A stretch of 64,000 nt of DNA from Colwellia maritima (GCF_022669015.1 NZ_JAKKSL010000001.1:1284059-1348058), one strand, 5' to 3'. Counted from the stretch's first letter, positions 28,725 through 40,019 are shown. Notes: generated by a model from the letters alone, not told the origin. Translations and numbers: made by a program.

Positions 28725-29315
28725 ATGCCACATTCAGCTTTATTGCAACAATATTTATCCTCATTGCAGGCTTTAAAAGCGAAAGAACAGGTACCCGTAC
28801 TGGATCTTGCCTGTGGTCATGGGCGAAATGGTTTATATTTAATTGAAAATAATATCCCTGTTATTTTTGCTGATGTAAAAGGAGAAATCCTTGAGCAAGT
28901 TAAACAGTCAGTAGAAATGTTAGCAACCGATAAACAAAAATTAGCGCACTTTTGGCAAGTGGATTTTGAACTCATCAATGCAGCATCGTCAGCATCTGCT
29001 CCGGATCATATTTCACCCCTACAGAATAAGTTATTTAGTGCCATTATTGTGTTTCGTTATTTGCATCGACCATTATTTGAACAAATTAAAGCAGCAATAA
29101 TACCTGGAGGAATGGTTATTTATGAAACCTTTACCGAGCAGCAAGCTCTGTTAGGTCGCCCTAAAAACTCTGATTTTTTATTAAAACACGGTGAATTAGC
29201 CAGTATTTTTTCTGATTGGAAAATAGTGCATAGTTTTGAGGGAATTGTGGACGTTTCTATACAAGATAATACTCAACAAGCCATTGCACAAATAGTAGCG
29301 ATAAAACCTAATTAA
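28725..29315 (+). CDS. Class I SAM-dependent methyltransferase
   Basis: A 196-residue Rossmann methyltransferase. Motif I is VLDLACGHGRNGLYL, motif II follows as FADVKGEIL, and SAIIVFRYLHRPLF with IIPGGMVIYETF form the later strands. Proteins of this build include the TehB-like and YodH-like groups; the substrate cannot be told. The ATG at 28725 (MPHSALLQQ) is preferred to the upstream TTG. It is the last gene in the small plus-strand run. Confidence 0.82.
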   Translation: MPHSALLQQYLSSLQALKAKEQVPVLDLACGHGRNGLYLIENNIPVIFADVKGEILEQVKQSVEMLATDKQKLAHFWQVDFELINAASSASAPDHISPLQNKLFSAIIVFRYLHRPLFEQIKAAIIPGGMVIYETFTEQQALLGRPKNSDFLLKHGELASIFSDWKIVHSFEGIVDVSIQDNTQQAIAQIVAIKPN

Positions 29316-29401
29316 CTTTAATTTAGGCATGAATTTATCCATGTTTTTCTTATGTTGTAGCACAATTTTTGTTCATGTTTTTACATCACCAATTTCAATA
29401 C

Positions 29402-29415
29402 TTGATATAGATCAA
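29402..29415. promoter_or_regulatory. Perfect FNR box
   Basis: TTGATATAGATCAA fits the FNR/EtrA consensus TTGATNNNNATCAA exactly. A plausible -10 (CATAAC or TAGAAT) lies 22-32 bases downstream, and the 40-codon membrane protein starts 70 bases after the box. Oxygen-limited activation is inferred. Confidence 0.7.
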
Positions 29416-29484
29416 TATATGCTTCATTTTGAAGTCATAACTCGTTAGAATAGCGCCAATTTCACTTGTTAGGATGTAATAAAA

Positions 29485-29607
29485 ATGTCACACGAAGAAG
29501 AGTTTAAAGATACTACCGGCGTAGGCCAAATTTTGTTATTGGTTGTAGCAATAGTTGTTTTTCCTTTACTGCCAATGTTAATGGGTCGGTTCAATTTACT
29601 TCGTTAA
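29485..29607 (+). CDS. Small membrane protein of 40 aa, possibly FNR-regulated
   Basis: The frame gives a charged N-terminus (MSHEEEFKDTTG), one strong membrane helix (QILLLVVAIVVFPLLPMLMG) and a short basic tail. It is below the usual ORF cut-off but has AGGA upstream of the ATG and a perfect FNR box 70 bases before it, which supports a real gene expressed without oxygen. Single-helix proteins of this size often modify respiratory complexes; that is only an analogy here. Confidence 0.65.
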   Translation: MSHEEEFKDTTGVGQILLLVVAIVVFPLLPMLMGRFNLLR

Positions 29608-29904
29608 TATAACCTGAGCTCGGTTTGATATATAGTTAACTTGTTGAAAATTAGACATTAAAATTTCGCTTCACTTCTAGCTTGATAGTTTTACTACTTT
29701 AGTCCGCAGAATAAGCAAGGCAAATTTACGCGTCAATAGGGAGCTGTTGTAAGTGAATTTAACGCCGAAGTCAGTAAAAATAGCTGCTAGAAGAACATTT
29801 ATTTAAGCCGAGCTGAGGTTATTTAGATAGGTAGTGCGACGTGGCCACGAATGAGCAACCTAAGTTAGCTCATTCGTTATTAAGAATATCAAATTGCTCT
29901 ATAC
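29608..29904. other. Intergenic region without a recognised feature
   Basis: About 300 bases between the small membrane protein and the CvfB-like gene, which points towards it on the minus strand. No frame, hairpin with T run or known repeat is visible. Confidence 0.4.
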
Positions 29905-30770
29905 TTACTTTAATCTTATCCCCTCTTTTTCTATGATCAACTTACCATTTTTCAATAAATTTCCAACGGTAGCTTTAAACGTTTTTTTACTTACACCTAA
30001 CCGTCTTTGAATGAGTTCTGGTGCACTTTTGTCGTGGAGTGGAATAAAGCCATTATTCTTTTCTAACTGGTCTAATAATTTATCAGCGAAGCTATTTACG
30101 GTATTTTTACTGCCTCGTGTGAGTAGTAAGTCTAAACGCCCATCTTCGCGAACTTGTTTGATATAACCATCCATTTTTTTGCCGATACGTAGCGGTTGAA
30201 AAATTTCATTGTCGTATAATAAACCCCAGTGCAAATCGTTTACTATGGCTTTGAAACCTAGGTCAGTTTTACCGCCAATAATCAGCTTAACTTTATCACC
30301 TTGTTGATATTCGGCGGCCAAATATCAATAAACTTATCAAGCTTACTTGATGCAGCAACACGGTCGGTATGTTGATCAAGAAAAATACGCACTAAATAAT
30401 ATTTGCCAACTTCCATATCAGAATGTTGTTGGTTATATGGCACTAATAAATCTTTTGGTAAGCCCCAATCTAAAAAAGCCCCCATTTTATTTACTTGCAC
30501 AACTTTCAAAGAAACAAATTCTCCTACTTGCCCTAATGCTTTTTCTGTCGTAGCAACAAGTCTGTCAGCCGAATCAGTATAGAGAAAAACGTCAATGCTT
30601 GTGCCAACTATGCAATTGGCAGGTACATAACGTTTGGGTAATAATATTTCCCCTAAATCATCACCATCAAGATATACACCGTTATCTTTTACTGCAACAA
30701 CATTGAGCGTATTATATTTTCCTATCTGAGCGTGAGGAAGGTTAGTTGATTGTTCGCTTGAGTTTGTCAT
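29905..30770 (-). CDS. CvfB-like S1 domain RNA-binding protein, frameshifted
   Basis: A protein of about 288 residues with successive S1-like beta-barrels. The first (NTLNVVAVKDNGVYLDGDDLGEILLP) and second (LKVVQVNKMGAFLDWGLPKDLLVP) are clear; a third lies in VKLIIGGKTDLGFKAIVNDLHWG, and the C-terminus (VSKKTFKATVGNLLKNGKLI) is a winged helix. That order is the CvfB/YitL architecture, involved in RNA binding and virulence control in Staphylococcus. The frame breaks near 30310 between DIWPP and EYQQGD. The start at MTNSSEQ (30770) is chosen over four extra residues. Confidence 0.83.
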
Positions 30771-30837
30771 TGATGGTGCCACTTTATGGGGAATTAATTC
30801 GGGTGCTAGTTTACCCGATTCTAATACGCTTCACTAA

Positions 30838-31293
30838 TTATTTAGCAAATTGTTCGGCAGCAATTTTAGTTGCTATATATTCACTGTGTCTTAAATGTAG
30901 CAAATCAGCAATTTTGCGAATAATGTGCTCTTCAATACTGGTTAATTCTCCATCAGCGTAAGCGACTTGCCACAATAAGGTGACTATTTTGATCCTGTCA
31001 TCAAGGGAATAGTGCTGATTTACTCTTGTCGTAAATTGATAAAAATCATTAGCATTTTCACTTAAGTAAAAGGCTTGTTCTAAAGTGCTAGTCACTTCAG
31101 GCTCTGATAAGTTAAATTGCTTTGTTAAAATAGTGGAGAGTTCATCTTGTTCATTTTCAGTAAACACATGATCAGCCCGCATCACTTCGCAGAGTAATAC
31201 GGCGCAAGCAATTTCGATAGAAACTGTATTTTCAGTTTGTTTACTTTCAGTGTTCAGCATGGTGTTAAAAAAATCAGTAATTCTATTGAGCAT
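30838..31293 (-). CDS. TerB-like helical protein
   Basis: A 151-residue all-helical protein of the TerB/TerB-like family. It carries the acidic pairs EIACAVLLCEVMRADHVFTENEQDEL and LWQVAYADGELTSIEEH, the two repeated Asp/Glu metal-site signatures of the family. Tellurite-resistance TerB proteins bind metal ions; stand-alone ones like this are common and mostly of unknown role. It lies 67 bases upstream of the CvfB-like gene on the same strand. Confidence 0.82.
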   Translation of the reverse strand: MLNRITDFFNTMLNTESKQTENTVSIEIACAVLLCEVMRADHVFTENEQDELSTILTKQFNLSEPEVTSTLEQAFYLSENANDFYQFTTRVNQHYSLDDRIKIVTLLWQVAYADGELTSIEEHIIRKIADLLHLRHSEYIATKIAAEQFAK

Positions 31294-31677
31294 AGTTGTT
31301 CCTCGAGAATGTTATAAAAGGCACAATAGTTGTCTTTTAATGTTTTGATAGTGGTTAATTTGCCAAAGTAAATTTATAAAAAGTTCAATAAATGGTGTAT
31401 TTAACTAACTAGATATTTAGTTATTCAGTTTATGATACTTATTCAAATAAATCTCTTTTAAAATATTTGCAGTTAACTTATTGATAATTATCTGTATTGT
31501 TATTTTTGTTGTGTTTTTTTATAACATTTTTGCAAATAGGCGCACATTTTGTAATAGACAGTTACAACTTTATAATATGTCGTGGCGATTAATTCGCTAT
31601 GATTTATTGATATGATCAGATAATTGTCATTAATTTTCTGTTTAATAATAAATATAGATTTTAAAAGGGATAAAACA
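31294..31677. other. Divergent spacer without a recognised feature
   Basis: About 380 AT-rich bases between the TerB-like gene (minus) and the RND adaptor (plus). AACTAGATATTTAGTT near 31404 is a weak inverted repeat that might be an operator for the efflux genes. I see no gene. Confidence 0.35.
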
Positions 31678-32895
31678 GTGGCTCGTAAAAAACAAATAAT
31701 TATACCTATCGCCATTTTAGCAATTGGAGCACTCGCATTTGTAGGTTTTTCTAGTATGAAAAAGCCGCCTGAAGAAAAGGCTCCTGTAGATAAAACGCCT
31801 ATTGTTGCAGTTGAAAATATTTCTGTCGCACCTATGACACTTGAAGTCAGTTCTTACGGGATAGTTAAACCTAAATATGAAACGACAATCGTGGCACAAG
31901 TTAGTGGTGAAATTGTTGAACTAAGCGATGCTTTTGTTCGTGGAGGACTGATTAAAAAAGATCAATTACTCGCGCGTATCGATCCTAATGATTACCATGC
32001 GGCATTAATTGATGCTCAAGCAAATATGGCTTCTGCGCGAGCAGCATTAGAAAAAGAAGTGGCTCAGGGCAAAGTGGCCGAACAAGAATGGAAACAAATA
32101 ACCGATACATCACCAACCGAGTTAAGTTTACGTAAACCGCAGCTTGCTCAAGAATTAGCCCGTGTTAAATCTGCTCAAGCAGCCATTTTACGTGCTAAAC
32201 GTAATTTACAGCGCACTGAAATAAGAGCGCCTTACGATGCAATGATCAATAGTCGAAAAATTGGTCTTGGATCATTTGTTGGTGTGGGGAGTGAAATCGG
32301 TATGTTACTTGGTACTGATATTGCTGAAGTGCGATTACCTGTTGCGGATAATCAATTACAGTTTTTATTGGATCAAGGAGCACAGGCTAAAGTTAAATTA
32401 ATAGGTACTTATTCCGGTGAAGAAATACAATGGCAAGCAGAAATAGCACGAAGTGAAGGCGTTATTGATAGTGATAGTCGCATGAGTTATTTAGTGGCAG
32501 AAATTAAAGACCCTTATCATTTACAAGAAAACACGAAAATAAATGAACACCCATTACGTTTTGGTTCTTATGTTCAAGCAAAAATATTAGGTGTTGACGT
32601 TGCACAGGCAAGTATTGTCCCCCGATATTTAGTGGTAAATAACAGTGTCGCTATTTTAGATAATGAATCAAAACTACATTTCGCAAAAATAAATATTCTG
32701 CGAGAGCAGGGCGGTAATGTCATTGTTTCTGATGGTTTGATGGATGGGGATAAACTGATTGTTTCCGCTTTAGATTATCCTGTTGCAGGGATGAAATTAA
32801 CCTTGGCGAGTGATGAAGCAGAGGAGCTTGAAGATAAAAGCACACAGGAAAATGTCGACACGCAAGTTGTAAGTATTGAGAATAAGGGGGCATAG
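31678..32895 (+). CDS. RND efflux periplasmic adaptor (membrane fusion protein)
   Basis: The protein links an inner-membrane RND pump to an outer-membrane channel. An N-terminal membrane anchor (IIIPIAILAIGALAFVGF) is followed by the barrel-sandwich half YETTIVAQVSGEIVELSDAFVRGGLIKKDQLLARID, a coiled-coil hairpin (residues 110-175), the matching LQRTEIRAPYDAMINSR and the beta-barrel and membrane-proximal domains. GTG at 31678 with GGGA upstream is the likely start. The pump gene follows after two bases, so the two are coupled. The substrate is unknown, and no TolC-type gene is present here. Confidence 0.9.
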   Translation: MARKKQIIIPIAILAIGALAFVGFSSMKKPPEEKAPVDKTPIVAVENISVAPMTLEVSSYGIVKPKYETTIVAQVSGEIVELSDAFVRGGLIKKDQLLARIDPNDYHAALIDAQANMASARAALEKEVAQGKVAEQEWKQITDTSPTELSLRKPQLAQELARVKSAQAAILRAKRNLQRTEIRAPYDAMINSRKIGLGSFVGVGSEIGMLLGTDIAEVRLPVADNQLQFLLDQGAQAKVKLIGTYSGEEIQWQAEIARSEGVIDSDSRMSYLVAEIKDPYHLQENTKINEHPLRFGSYVQAKILGVDVAQASIVPRYLVVNNSVAILDNESKLHFAKINILREQGGNVIVSDGLMDGDKLIVSALDYPVAGMKLTLASDEAEELEDKSTQENVDTQVVSIENKGA

Positions 32896-32897
32896 GT

Positions 32898-35800
32898 ATG
32901 AGTTCTCTTTCTGAAAATAACAATAAAGATGACAATGCGGTAATACCCAAAAAAGTAGATGAGACTATTGATACTAATACAGGGATTATTGCTTGGTTTG
33001 CCCGTAATACGATTGCGGCTAATTTATTAATGGCGTTTATTTTGATCGGTGGTTTTCTTACGATGCAAACCATTGATAAACAGATGTTTCCGCAAGTAAA
33101 AATCAATTGGATTTCATATGCTGCTCCATATCCTGGCGCAGCACCTCAAGAAGTTGAGGAAGGCATCACCATCAAAATTGAAGAAGCACTGAAAACAGTG
33201 CAAGGTCTTAAACGAGTGATTACTTATTCAAATCGAAATTTTTCAAATGGTTGGTTTGAAGTAGAGCTTGATTATGATCCTCAAGTTGTATTAGAAGAAG
33301 TTAAATCGGCCATTGATTCAATTTCGAGTTTTCCTGATGGGATGGAGCGAATTAAAGTAGAACGCGAAAAATTCCGTCAAGAAGTTATGTACATCAGCTT
33401 GTATGGTGATTTGACTAACGGTGAACTTAAAGAGTTAGGTCGTAAAATTCATCATGAAATACAGCAATTACCTAAAATTAATATTTCTGAATTTTATAGT
33501 GGTTTAGGTTATGAAATTTCTGTTGAAGTCAGTAAGGATAAGCTTAGAGAATATGGTTTAAGTTTTAGAGATGTTGCCAATGCTGTGCGTAATTCGTCGC
33601 GAAATATGTCAGCGGGTCAAATTCGTGCAGAAAATGGCTATATTAATCTCAGGGTTGAAAACCAAGCCTACCGAGGGCATGAGTTTGAACAAATTCCTCT
33701 TATTACCTTAGCGGACGGAAGCAAAATTTTATTAGGTGACGTCGCAACCATTAATGATGGCTTTGAAGAAGGATTGCAATATTCTAAATTCAATGGAAAA
33801 AACTCCGTAACATTATTTATTGGTGCTGCTGATAATCAAAGTATCACGGATGTTGCCGATGTTATAAATGCTTATGTTGAAGAAAAATCTGAATTATTAC
33901 CCCAAGGCGTTAAGTTAGAAACTTGGGTAGATATGACCTACTACCTTAAAGGTCGTCTGAACATGATGTTAGATAACATGAAAAGTGGTGCGATTCTGGT
34001 ATTTTTAATGCCGGCATTATTTTTACGTGTGCGTTTAGCTTTTTGGGTAATGATGGGCTTACCGGTTTGTTTCCTTGGTACATTGCTAGTAATGCCAATG
34101 GAATTTATTGATGTAACGATCAATATTATTAGCTTGTTTGCCTTTATTTTGGTGCTAGGTATTGTGGTGGATGACGCTATTGTCATGGGCGAAAGCGCTC
34201 ATGATGAAATTGAAGAGCATGGGCATACCACTGAAAATGTTATTCGAGGCGTTAAACGTGTAGCCATGCCGGCTACCTTTGGTGTATTAACGACTATTGC
34301 TGTTTTTGTACCATTTCTCTTTGGTGAGGGGCCCTCATCGGCTTTTGGTAAGGCTATTGGGGCAGTGGTTGTGCTATGTCTTATTTTCTCGTTGATTGAA
34401 TCAAAGCTTATTTTACCAAAGACATTTAGTTAAAATGAAAGCAAAGACATTTAATCCTAAAAATCCAATGGATAGAATTCGTCGATGGGTAGATATCAAG
34501 TTAAAAGGCTTTATTGAAAATACTTACCGACCGACTTTAACCGTGTGTATTGAATATCGCTATGGCGTATTAATGTTTTTTATTAGTCTTATGCTACTAA
34601 GTGCAGGCTTATATAGTGGTGGTTTTGTTCGATTTATAGGACAACCGAAAATCCCTCATGATTTTCCTCGTGTGACTATTGATATGAATATTGATGCTTC
34701 AGAAAAAGCGACGTTAAAAACGTTATTAAATATCGAACGTATTATTTACAAAGTAGATAAAGAAGTAGAGGGAAAATATGGTCGTTCTATGATTGCGGAT
34801 ATGCAAGTAGACTTACGTAGCCGCACTAGTGGTAATGTTATGGTTAAATTAGTGATACCAAAAGATCGACCAATTAATACGTTTGAATTGGCTGATTTAT
34901 GGCGGAAAGCGATCCCTAGTTATCCGGGCGTGAAATCATTAACGATCAGTGATAATTTATTTGGCGGTGGGCGTGATGATGGTGATGTGGCGTTTAAATT
35001 AGAAAGTATTGATGATGCACAATTATTAGCAGCAGCCAAACAATTAAAAGCTAAACTTAACTCACTTAAAGGTGTGGGTGATGTCAATGATTCACGTCAA
35101 ACTAGTGCCAAAGAAGTACAGCTTGAACTGAAGCCTTTAGCTTACAGCATGGGCTTAACATTGGCAGAAGTGGCATCACAAGTTAGTTACAGTTTTTATG
35201 GCTTAGAAGCACAACGTATACTACGTGATAGTGAAGAAATTAAAGTGATGGTGCGTTACCCACTAGAACAACGTAGTAGTGTTGGGCATGTTGATGACGT
35301 GATGATACAAGCACCTAATGGGGCAGAACTTCCATTGTCTGAACTGGCTGACATTTCATTAACTGACGGTGTTACCCGAATTCGACGTGAAAATGGCAAT
35401 CGTACAATTAATGTTTGGGCAAGTGTTGATGCAGAGCAAGTTGAGCCATTTGAAGTTGCAAAAGATATTAGGGACAATTTTATTCCTAAATTACTGAAAC
35501 AATATCCGCATGTTCAGAGTGAAGTGTCTGGTAGTATTCAAGAAGAAATGGACAGTGCTGATAATCAACTTAGAGATTTTGTTGTTTCTTTGATGGTTAT
35601 ATTTTCTTTACTTGCTATTCCATTACGTTCGTATTCACAAGCTGTGATGATTATGGTCGTAATTCCTTTTGGAGTTATTGGTGCGGTATTTGGTCACTTT
35701 ATTTTAGGTATGGATTTAAGTGCATTATCAATAATGGGAATATTGGCCGCTTCAGGGGTTGTTGTAAATGATTCATTAGTCATGGTGGATTATGTAAATA

Positions 35801-36126
35801 ATGCAAGAAAACGGGGTGAGCGCTTAAAAGATGCGGTTATACATGCGGGTACAAAACGTTTTAGAGCCATCATGCTAACCTCAGCTACGACATTTATTGG
35901 TTTAGTACCTATTATCTTTTTTGAAACCAGTGCGCAGGCTCAAATTGTTATTCCTATGGCTGTGTCGTTATCGTTCGGCGTGTTATTTGCCACTATTGTA
36001 ACGTTAATATTTATACCTAGCCTATACGTTATTATTGAGGATTTACGAACATTATTTAGCCGTAAAAAGAAAACAACGGCTAGGCCAGAAGACATAATAA
36101 AAGGGCAAGAATTACCTTTAAATTAA
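32898..36126 (+). CDS. RND family inner-membrane efflux transporter, frameshifted
   Basis: A pump of about 1,075 residues with twelve membrane helices and two large periplasmic loops. The first helix is NTIAANLLMAFILIGGF. Helix 4 holds the proton-relay region FILVLGIVVDDAIVMGESAHDEIE; the second half repeats it as AASGVVVNDSLVMVDYVNNARKRG. The frame breaks near 34430, between KLILPK and HLVKMKAKTFNP. It belongs to the heavy-metal/multidrug (AcrB-like) superfamily. It is coupled to the adaptor gene and ended by the terminator at 36152. A drug or lipid substrate cannot be told. Confidence 0.9.
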
Positions 36127-36151
36127 TAACACTATTCTTTGCCTATTAGTA

Positions 36152-36180
36152 AAAAACCACTGTATTATCAGTGGTTTTTT
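36152..36180 (+). terminator. Terminator of the RND operon
   Basis: AAAAACCACTG and CAGTGGTTTTT pair around TATTAT and are followed by T. It lies 26 bases after the pump stop. Confidence 0.85.
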
Positions 36181-36231
36181 TATTACATTACCGCTAAGCT
36201 TAAATCAGTGATTTTTACAAATGAGAACGAA

Positions 36232-38602
36232 ATGAAGCAATTGAACAAATTAACGGTATACAGTTTCTTAATATTACTTATGCAAACGGTTATATCTCAT
36301 GTCGTTCTCGCACAAGATATAGAGGATGAACAGAGTCATTTTTTTAAGCAAAGTAGTAATGGAACAACGCTTACTGCGGATATTGATGATTTACGTAGTT
36401 TACTGCTAAGTGATGCTGAATCTGTACTTGTCGCATTACCTTTGCCTAATGGGGAATTTACTCGTTTTACATTAGTTCCGGTGAAAATCATGGCAGATGG
36501 CCTTGCCAAAAAATACCCTAACACGAGGACTTTTGCAGGAACGGAACTTGATAATCTGAGTAATACCGGGCGTTTTGATATTACGCCTAATGGATTCCAC
36601 GGTATGTTTTATTATGGTGGAGAACGTATATTTATTGAACCTGAAAATGTGTATATTAAAAACCAAGATACTCTTAAATCATCGAAAGAGAAAAGAATTT
36701 TTAATGAACATAACAGTGAATATCAGAGTTACTCTGATGTAGATAATCGTTTGGCGAGTAAGTTAACGCATAAATTTCATCCGCCGAAGCAGATGAAATC
36801 TCACCCGAGTATATTGCAAGATCCATCCGTTTATCGAGCAAATAAATCGATTGAATCACAAAGCACAATGAAAACCTATCGTATTGCCATAGCAGCAGCA
36901 GCAGAATACACAGAGTTTAATGGTGATACAGTAGCCAGTGCAATGGCTGAAATAATTACCTTGGTTAATCGTTTGAATCAGGTGTATCAACATGATTTGG
37001 CGATAAAACTAGAATTGGTAGAAAATAATGATTTATTAATTTTCACCAACACTGACACAGACCCATTTAATAATGATAGTGATGATGGTGATATCAACAC
37101 AGAAGTTATTGACGGTATTATTGGCAGCGAAAACTATGATATTGGTCATGTTGTTAATACCGATGGCGGTGGTTTAGCCGTACTTGGTGGCGTTTGCGAT
37201 TCGATCTATAAAGGTGATGGGGTAACAGGTGACTCTCATCCCACGAATGATGCTTTTTACATTGATTATGTTGCCCATGAAATAGGACACCAATTTGGTG
37301 CTAATCATACGTTTAATGGCTCTGCAGGTGCCTGTGAAGGAAACCGAGTAAGCCATTCGGCTTATGAAGTAGGTAGCGGCTCAACAATTATGTCTTATCT
37401 TTGGTATTTGTGATGATCAAAATATACAGCCTCATTCTGATGCATTTTTTCATGCAAGGTCCATAGATCAAATACGTGATAATATTCAAGCAGGGCTTGG
37501 TAGTCAATGTGGTGTAGAGACAGGAACACCTAATAATACTGCCGTAGTTGACGCCGGATTAGACTATACCATTCCCGCGCAAACACCTTTTAAATTATCA
37601 GGTAGTGCGCAAGATAGTGATAGTGATAGTTTGCGCTATAGGCGGCAACAATTTGATTTAGGCAAAGCAAGCTCATCATTACTTGAGCAAATAGATGACG
37701 GCACACGGCCTTTGTTCCGCGCTTTTTTCCCAGTACGGATGTGAGTCGTTATTTTCCTCAATTAACTGATGTACTTAGTGGGGTAAGTACTATCGGTGAA
37801 TCATTACCGACAACAAACCGAGAATTAAATTTTCGTTTGATGGTGTTTGATGATGAAGGTGGGGTAAGTTTTGATGAAACTAAGTTAACCGTTATTGACA
37901 CTGGAGAAGCCTTTTCTCTTAATACACCATTATTGGGCGAGACATGGACAAACGCTAGTAATTTAATCGGCAGGTGGTGGCACGGATATAGACCCAATTA
38001 ATTGCCCGTCAGTTGAGATATTACTTTCTAGAGATAATGGTGATAATTTTGATATTACCTTAGCAAGTGGTGTGGTTAATGATGGTAGTGCCAACATTGA
38101 TATAGGTTCATTTTGCAGTGATGACATCAACACAATAAGTGCAAGAGTAAAATTGGCCTGTAGCAATAATGTTTTTTACACAATAAATGAGGGGAGCTTT
38201 ACCATTGATAAAGCTTTAGCATCTAGTGATATTGCCATCATCATCCGGCAACCATTTTCGATTGTGCAAGGAGGTAGTGTTGTACTTAACAGTTCACACT
38301 TTACTTATGCCTGTGAAAGCCCTGATTCAATCACTATTCAAGCAGGCGCTAATTATACTGTTTCAGGTGACACTATTACGCCAAACAGTGACTTTGTTGG
38401 CGAGTTAAGCGTTCCGGTTATTGCGAATAAAGATACTGTAACTAGTGATGTTTTTGTTGTAGCCATTACCGTAGAAGCAAAACCAGAGCCTGAACCAGAT
38501 CCTGTGTCAGAAACAACTAGTGGTAAATCTTCAGGAGGTATTTCTTGGTTATTATGCTTTATTCTTGTACTGCCTTTGCGTTATTTGAGTAAAGGGCGAT
38601 GA
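36232..38602 (+). CDS. Secreted zinc metalloprotease (reprolysin-type) with GlyGly-CTERM-like tail, frameshifted
   Basis: A protein of about 790 residues. It starts with a signal peptide (LTVYSFLILLMQTVISHVVLA), then a propeptide, then a catalytic domain with the zinc motif HEIGHQFGANHTF (HExxHxxGxxH) near residue 345. Beta-rich domains follow, and the C-terminus ends in SGGISWLLCFILVLPLRYLSKGR-like order: Gly/Ser, one membrane helix, basic tail, as in GlyGly-CTERM proteins cut by rhombosortase. It would be exported by type II secretion. The frame breaks near 37400, 37735 and 37970. The first ATG at 36232 has GAGAA upstream. Confidence 0.82.
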
Positions 38603-38673
38603 GTAACAGCATCAAACGAATATCAACGCTATTTACTCAAACCCTCTTTTGTTAGAAAAGGAACTGTATATCC

Positions 38674-39078
38674 ATGAAATATATTATCTTGATATTATCC
38701 GTTTTGTTCAATACCGCTTGTACTACTGTATCGAGTTCAACCGATGAGGTGATTAATGAGAAGGAGACTAAGCCGCATATGATGGAAATAACCGATTCAG
38801 ATGAATTAAATCAAGCGTTATTGTTAGCGACTAAAAATAAAGATTACAGGTTACTGGTTACTTCAGGCAGAAACATGAATATTCCAGGTGTAGAATCCAG
38901 TGATTATAAAGCAGCAATTGCACTTTGTGGGAAAAAGTATTCACCAACCACCGGTGATGTTATTACCTCGGAAGAACAACGAGAGGCGCGTAAAAAAGTT
39001 ATTAGCTTTATGCGCCAATACAATGAAAAAATGTTAATTATCTGCCAAGAAAACAAACATCAGTTAACGGAAAAGTAA
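38674..39078 (+). CDS. Unknown lipoprotein, 134 aa
   Basis: The N-terminus ILILSVLFNTACTT is a lipoprotein signal with the lipobox LFNTAC-like Cys at residue 16. The mature part of about 118 residues is charged and mostly helical, with a Cys pair (ALCGKK, IICQEN) that could form a disulfide. No family is recognised. It follows the metalloprotease by 71 bases on the same strand. Confidence 0.72.
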   Translation: MKYIILILSVLFNTACTTVSSSTDEVINEKETKPHMMEITDSDELNQALLLATKNKDYRLLVTSGRNMNIPGVESSDYKAAIALCGKKYSPTTGDVITSEEQREARKKVISFMRQYNEKMLIICQENKHQLTEK

Positions 39079-39096
39079 TAGGGTCTGATAAGTTTT

Positions 39097-39118
39097 CAGT
39101 AGTTAGCCAAAACTACTG
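39097..39118. terminator. Hairpin between the lipoprotein and cobO
   Basis: CAGTAGTT and AACTACTG pair perfectly around a six-base loop, between two convergent genes, but there is no T run. It may end transcripts weakly. Confidence 0.3.
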
Positions 39119-39141
39119 CATTAAGAGGGAGGATAGATTGC

Positions 39142-39765
39142 TTACCAATCAATCCCCTTTTGTGCTTTTATACTGTTGTCAAAAGCATGCTTGATTGATT
39201 GTATTTCGCTAACAGTATCAGCTAAATCAATAATTGAGCGATGACAACCTCGTCCGGTAATTATCACGTGTTGATTCTTAGGACGATTTTTTAAAGCTTC
39301 AAGTACTTCATCTAAATCAATGTATTTATAAGCAACCATATAGGTTAACTCATCAAGTAAAACGACATCTATATTGTTATCTTTTAATAATTCTTTACTG
39401 CGTTGCCATACTTTTTGTGCTGCGGCAATATCGTGTTCTTTATCTTGAGTATTCCAAGTAAATCCTGTGGCCATCACATCAAAACTAACACCCGCATTTT
39501 CAAGTAATGCACGTTCACCACAAGCCCAAGTGCCTTTTATATATTGCACAACAGCAGCATTTAAACCATGACCCACAGCACGAGCAATAGTACCAAATCC
39601 TGAAGTAGATTTGCCTTTACCATTACCAGTAATAACAATTAAAATACCGCGTTCTTCTTGGGCATTTTCAATACGTTGATCCACTTTTTCTTTTACGGCT
39701 TGCATACGTTTTTTATGTTGTGTACTTTTTGTTTCTGAGCTTTTTTCTTCGCTGTTATCGGTCAT
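39142..39765 (-). CDS. cobO: Corrinoid adenosyltransferase (CobA/BtuR type)
   Basis: The enzyme adenosylates cob(I)alamin or cobyrinic acid diamide to give adenosyl-corrinoid. The P-loop ITGNGKGKSTSGFG near residue 45 and QYIKGTWACGERALLE are typical, and the later LLDELTYMVAYKYIDLDEVLEAL and VIITGRGCHRSIIDLAD complete the family pattern. At 207 residues the length fits. The first 38 residues are a charged helix that caps ATP in the family. No cobalamin riboswitch is visible upstream, and no other cobalamin genes are in the window, so salvage is likelier than full synthesis. Confidence 0.92.
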   Translation of the reverse strand: MTDNSEEKSSETKSTQHKKRMQAVKEKVDQRIENAQEERGILIVITGNGKGKSTSGFGTIARAVGHGLNAAVVQYIKGTWACGERALLENAGVSFDVMATGFTWNTQDKEHDIAAAQKVWQRSKELLKDNNIDVVLLDELTYMVAYKYIDLDEVLEALKNRPKNQHVIITGRGCHRSIIDLADTVSEIQSIKHAFDNSIKAQKGIDW

Positions 39766-39952
39766 CGGATTATATCTTCGCTTTAATAGGAATTATGAAT
39801 ATTCTATAGGGAAGAGTATAAGAGTTATTGGCGGTATTTCAAAGGTTATACGGTGGAGTAATTGATATTTTATTTGCAATGCTTAAGTCTTGAAATGAAT
39901 GATAGTTACGAAAAGGGAGGAAATAGGAATATTAGGTCTTTGCTAAGAAGTA

Positions 39953-39989
39953 AAAAGTAACGAGCCTAGTATATGGGCTCGTTACTTTT
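39953..39989. terminator. Bidirectional terminator after the M13 peptidase
   Basis: AAAAGTAACGAGCC and GGCTCGTTACTTTT pair around an eight-base loop with A and T runs outside. It lies 31 bases past the stop. Confidence 0.85.
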
Positions 39990-40019
39990 AGTGCCTTACG
40001 GCCGGTTAATGAAACGGAA

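Noticed and set aside
39766..39952. Cobalamin riboswitch before cobO
   Set aside because: The B12-box and the usual stems are not visible.
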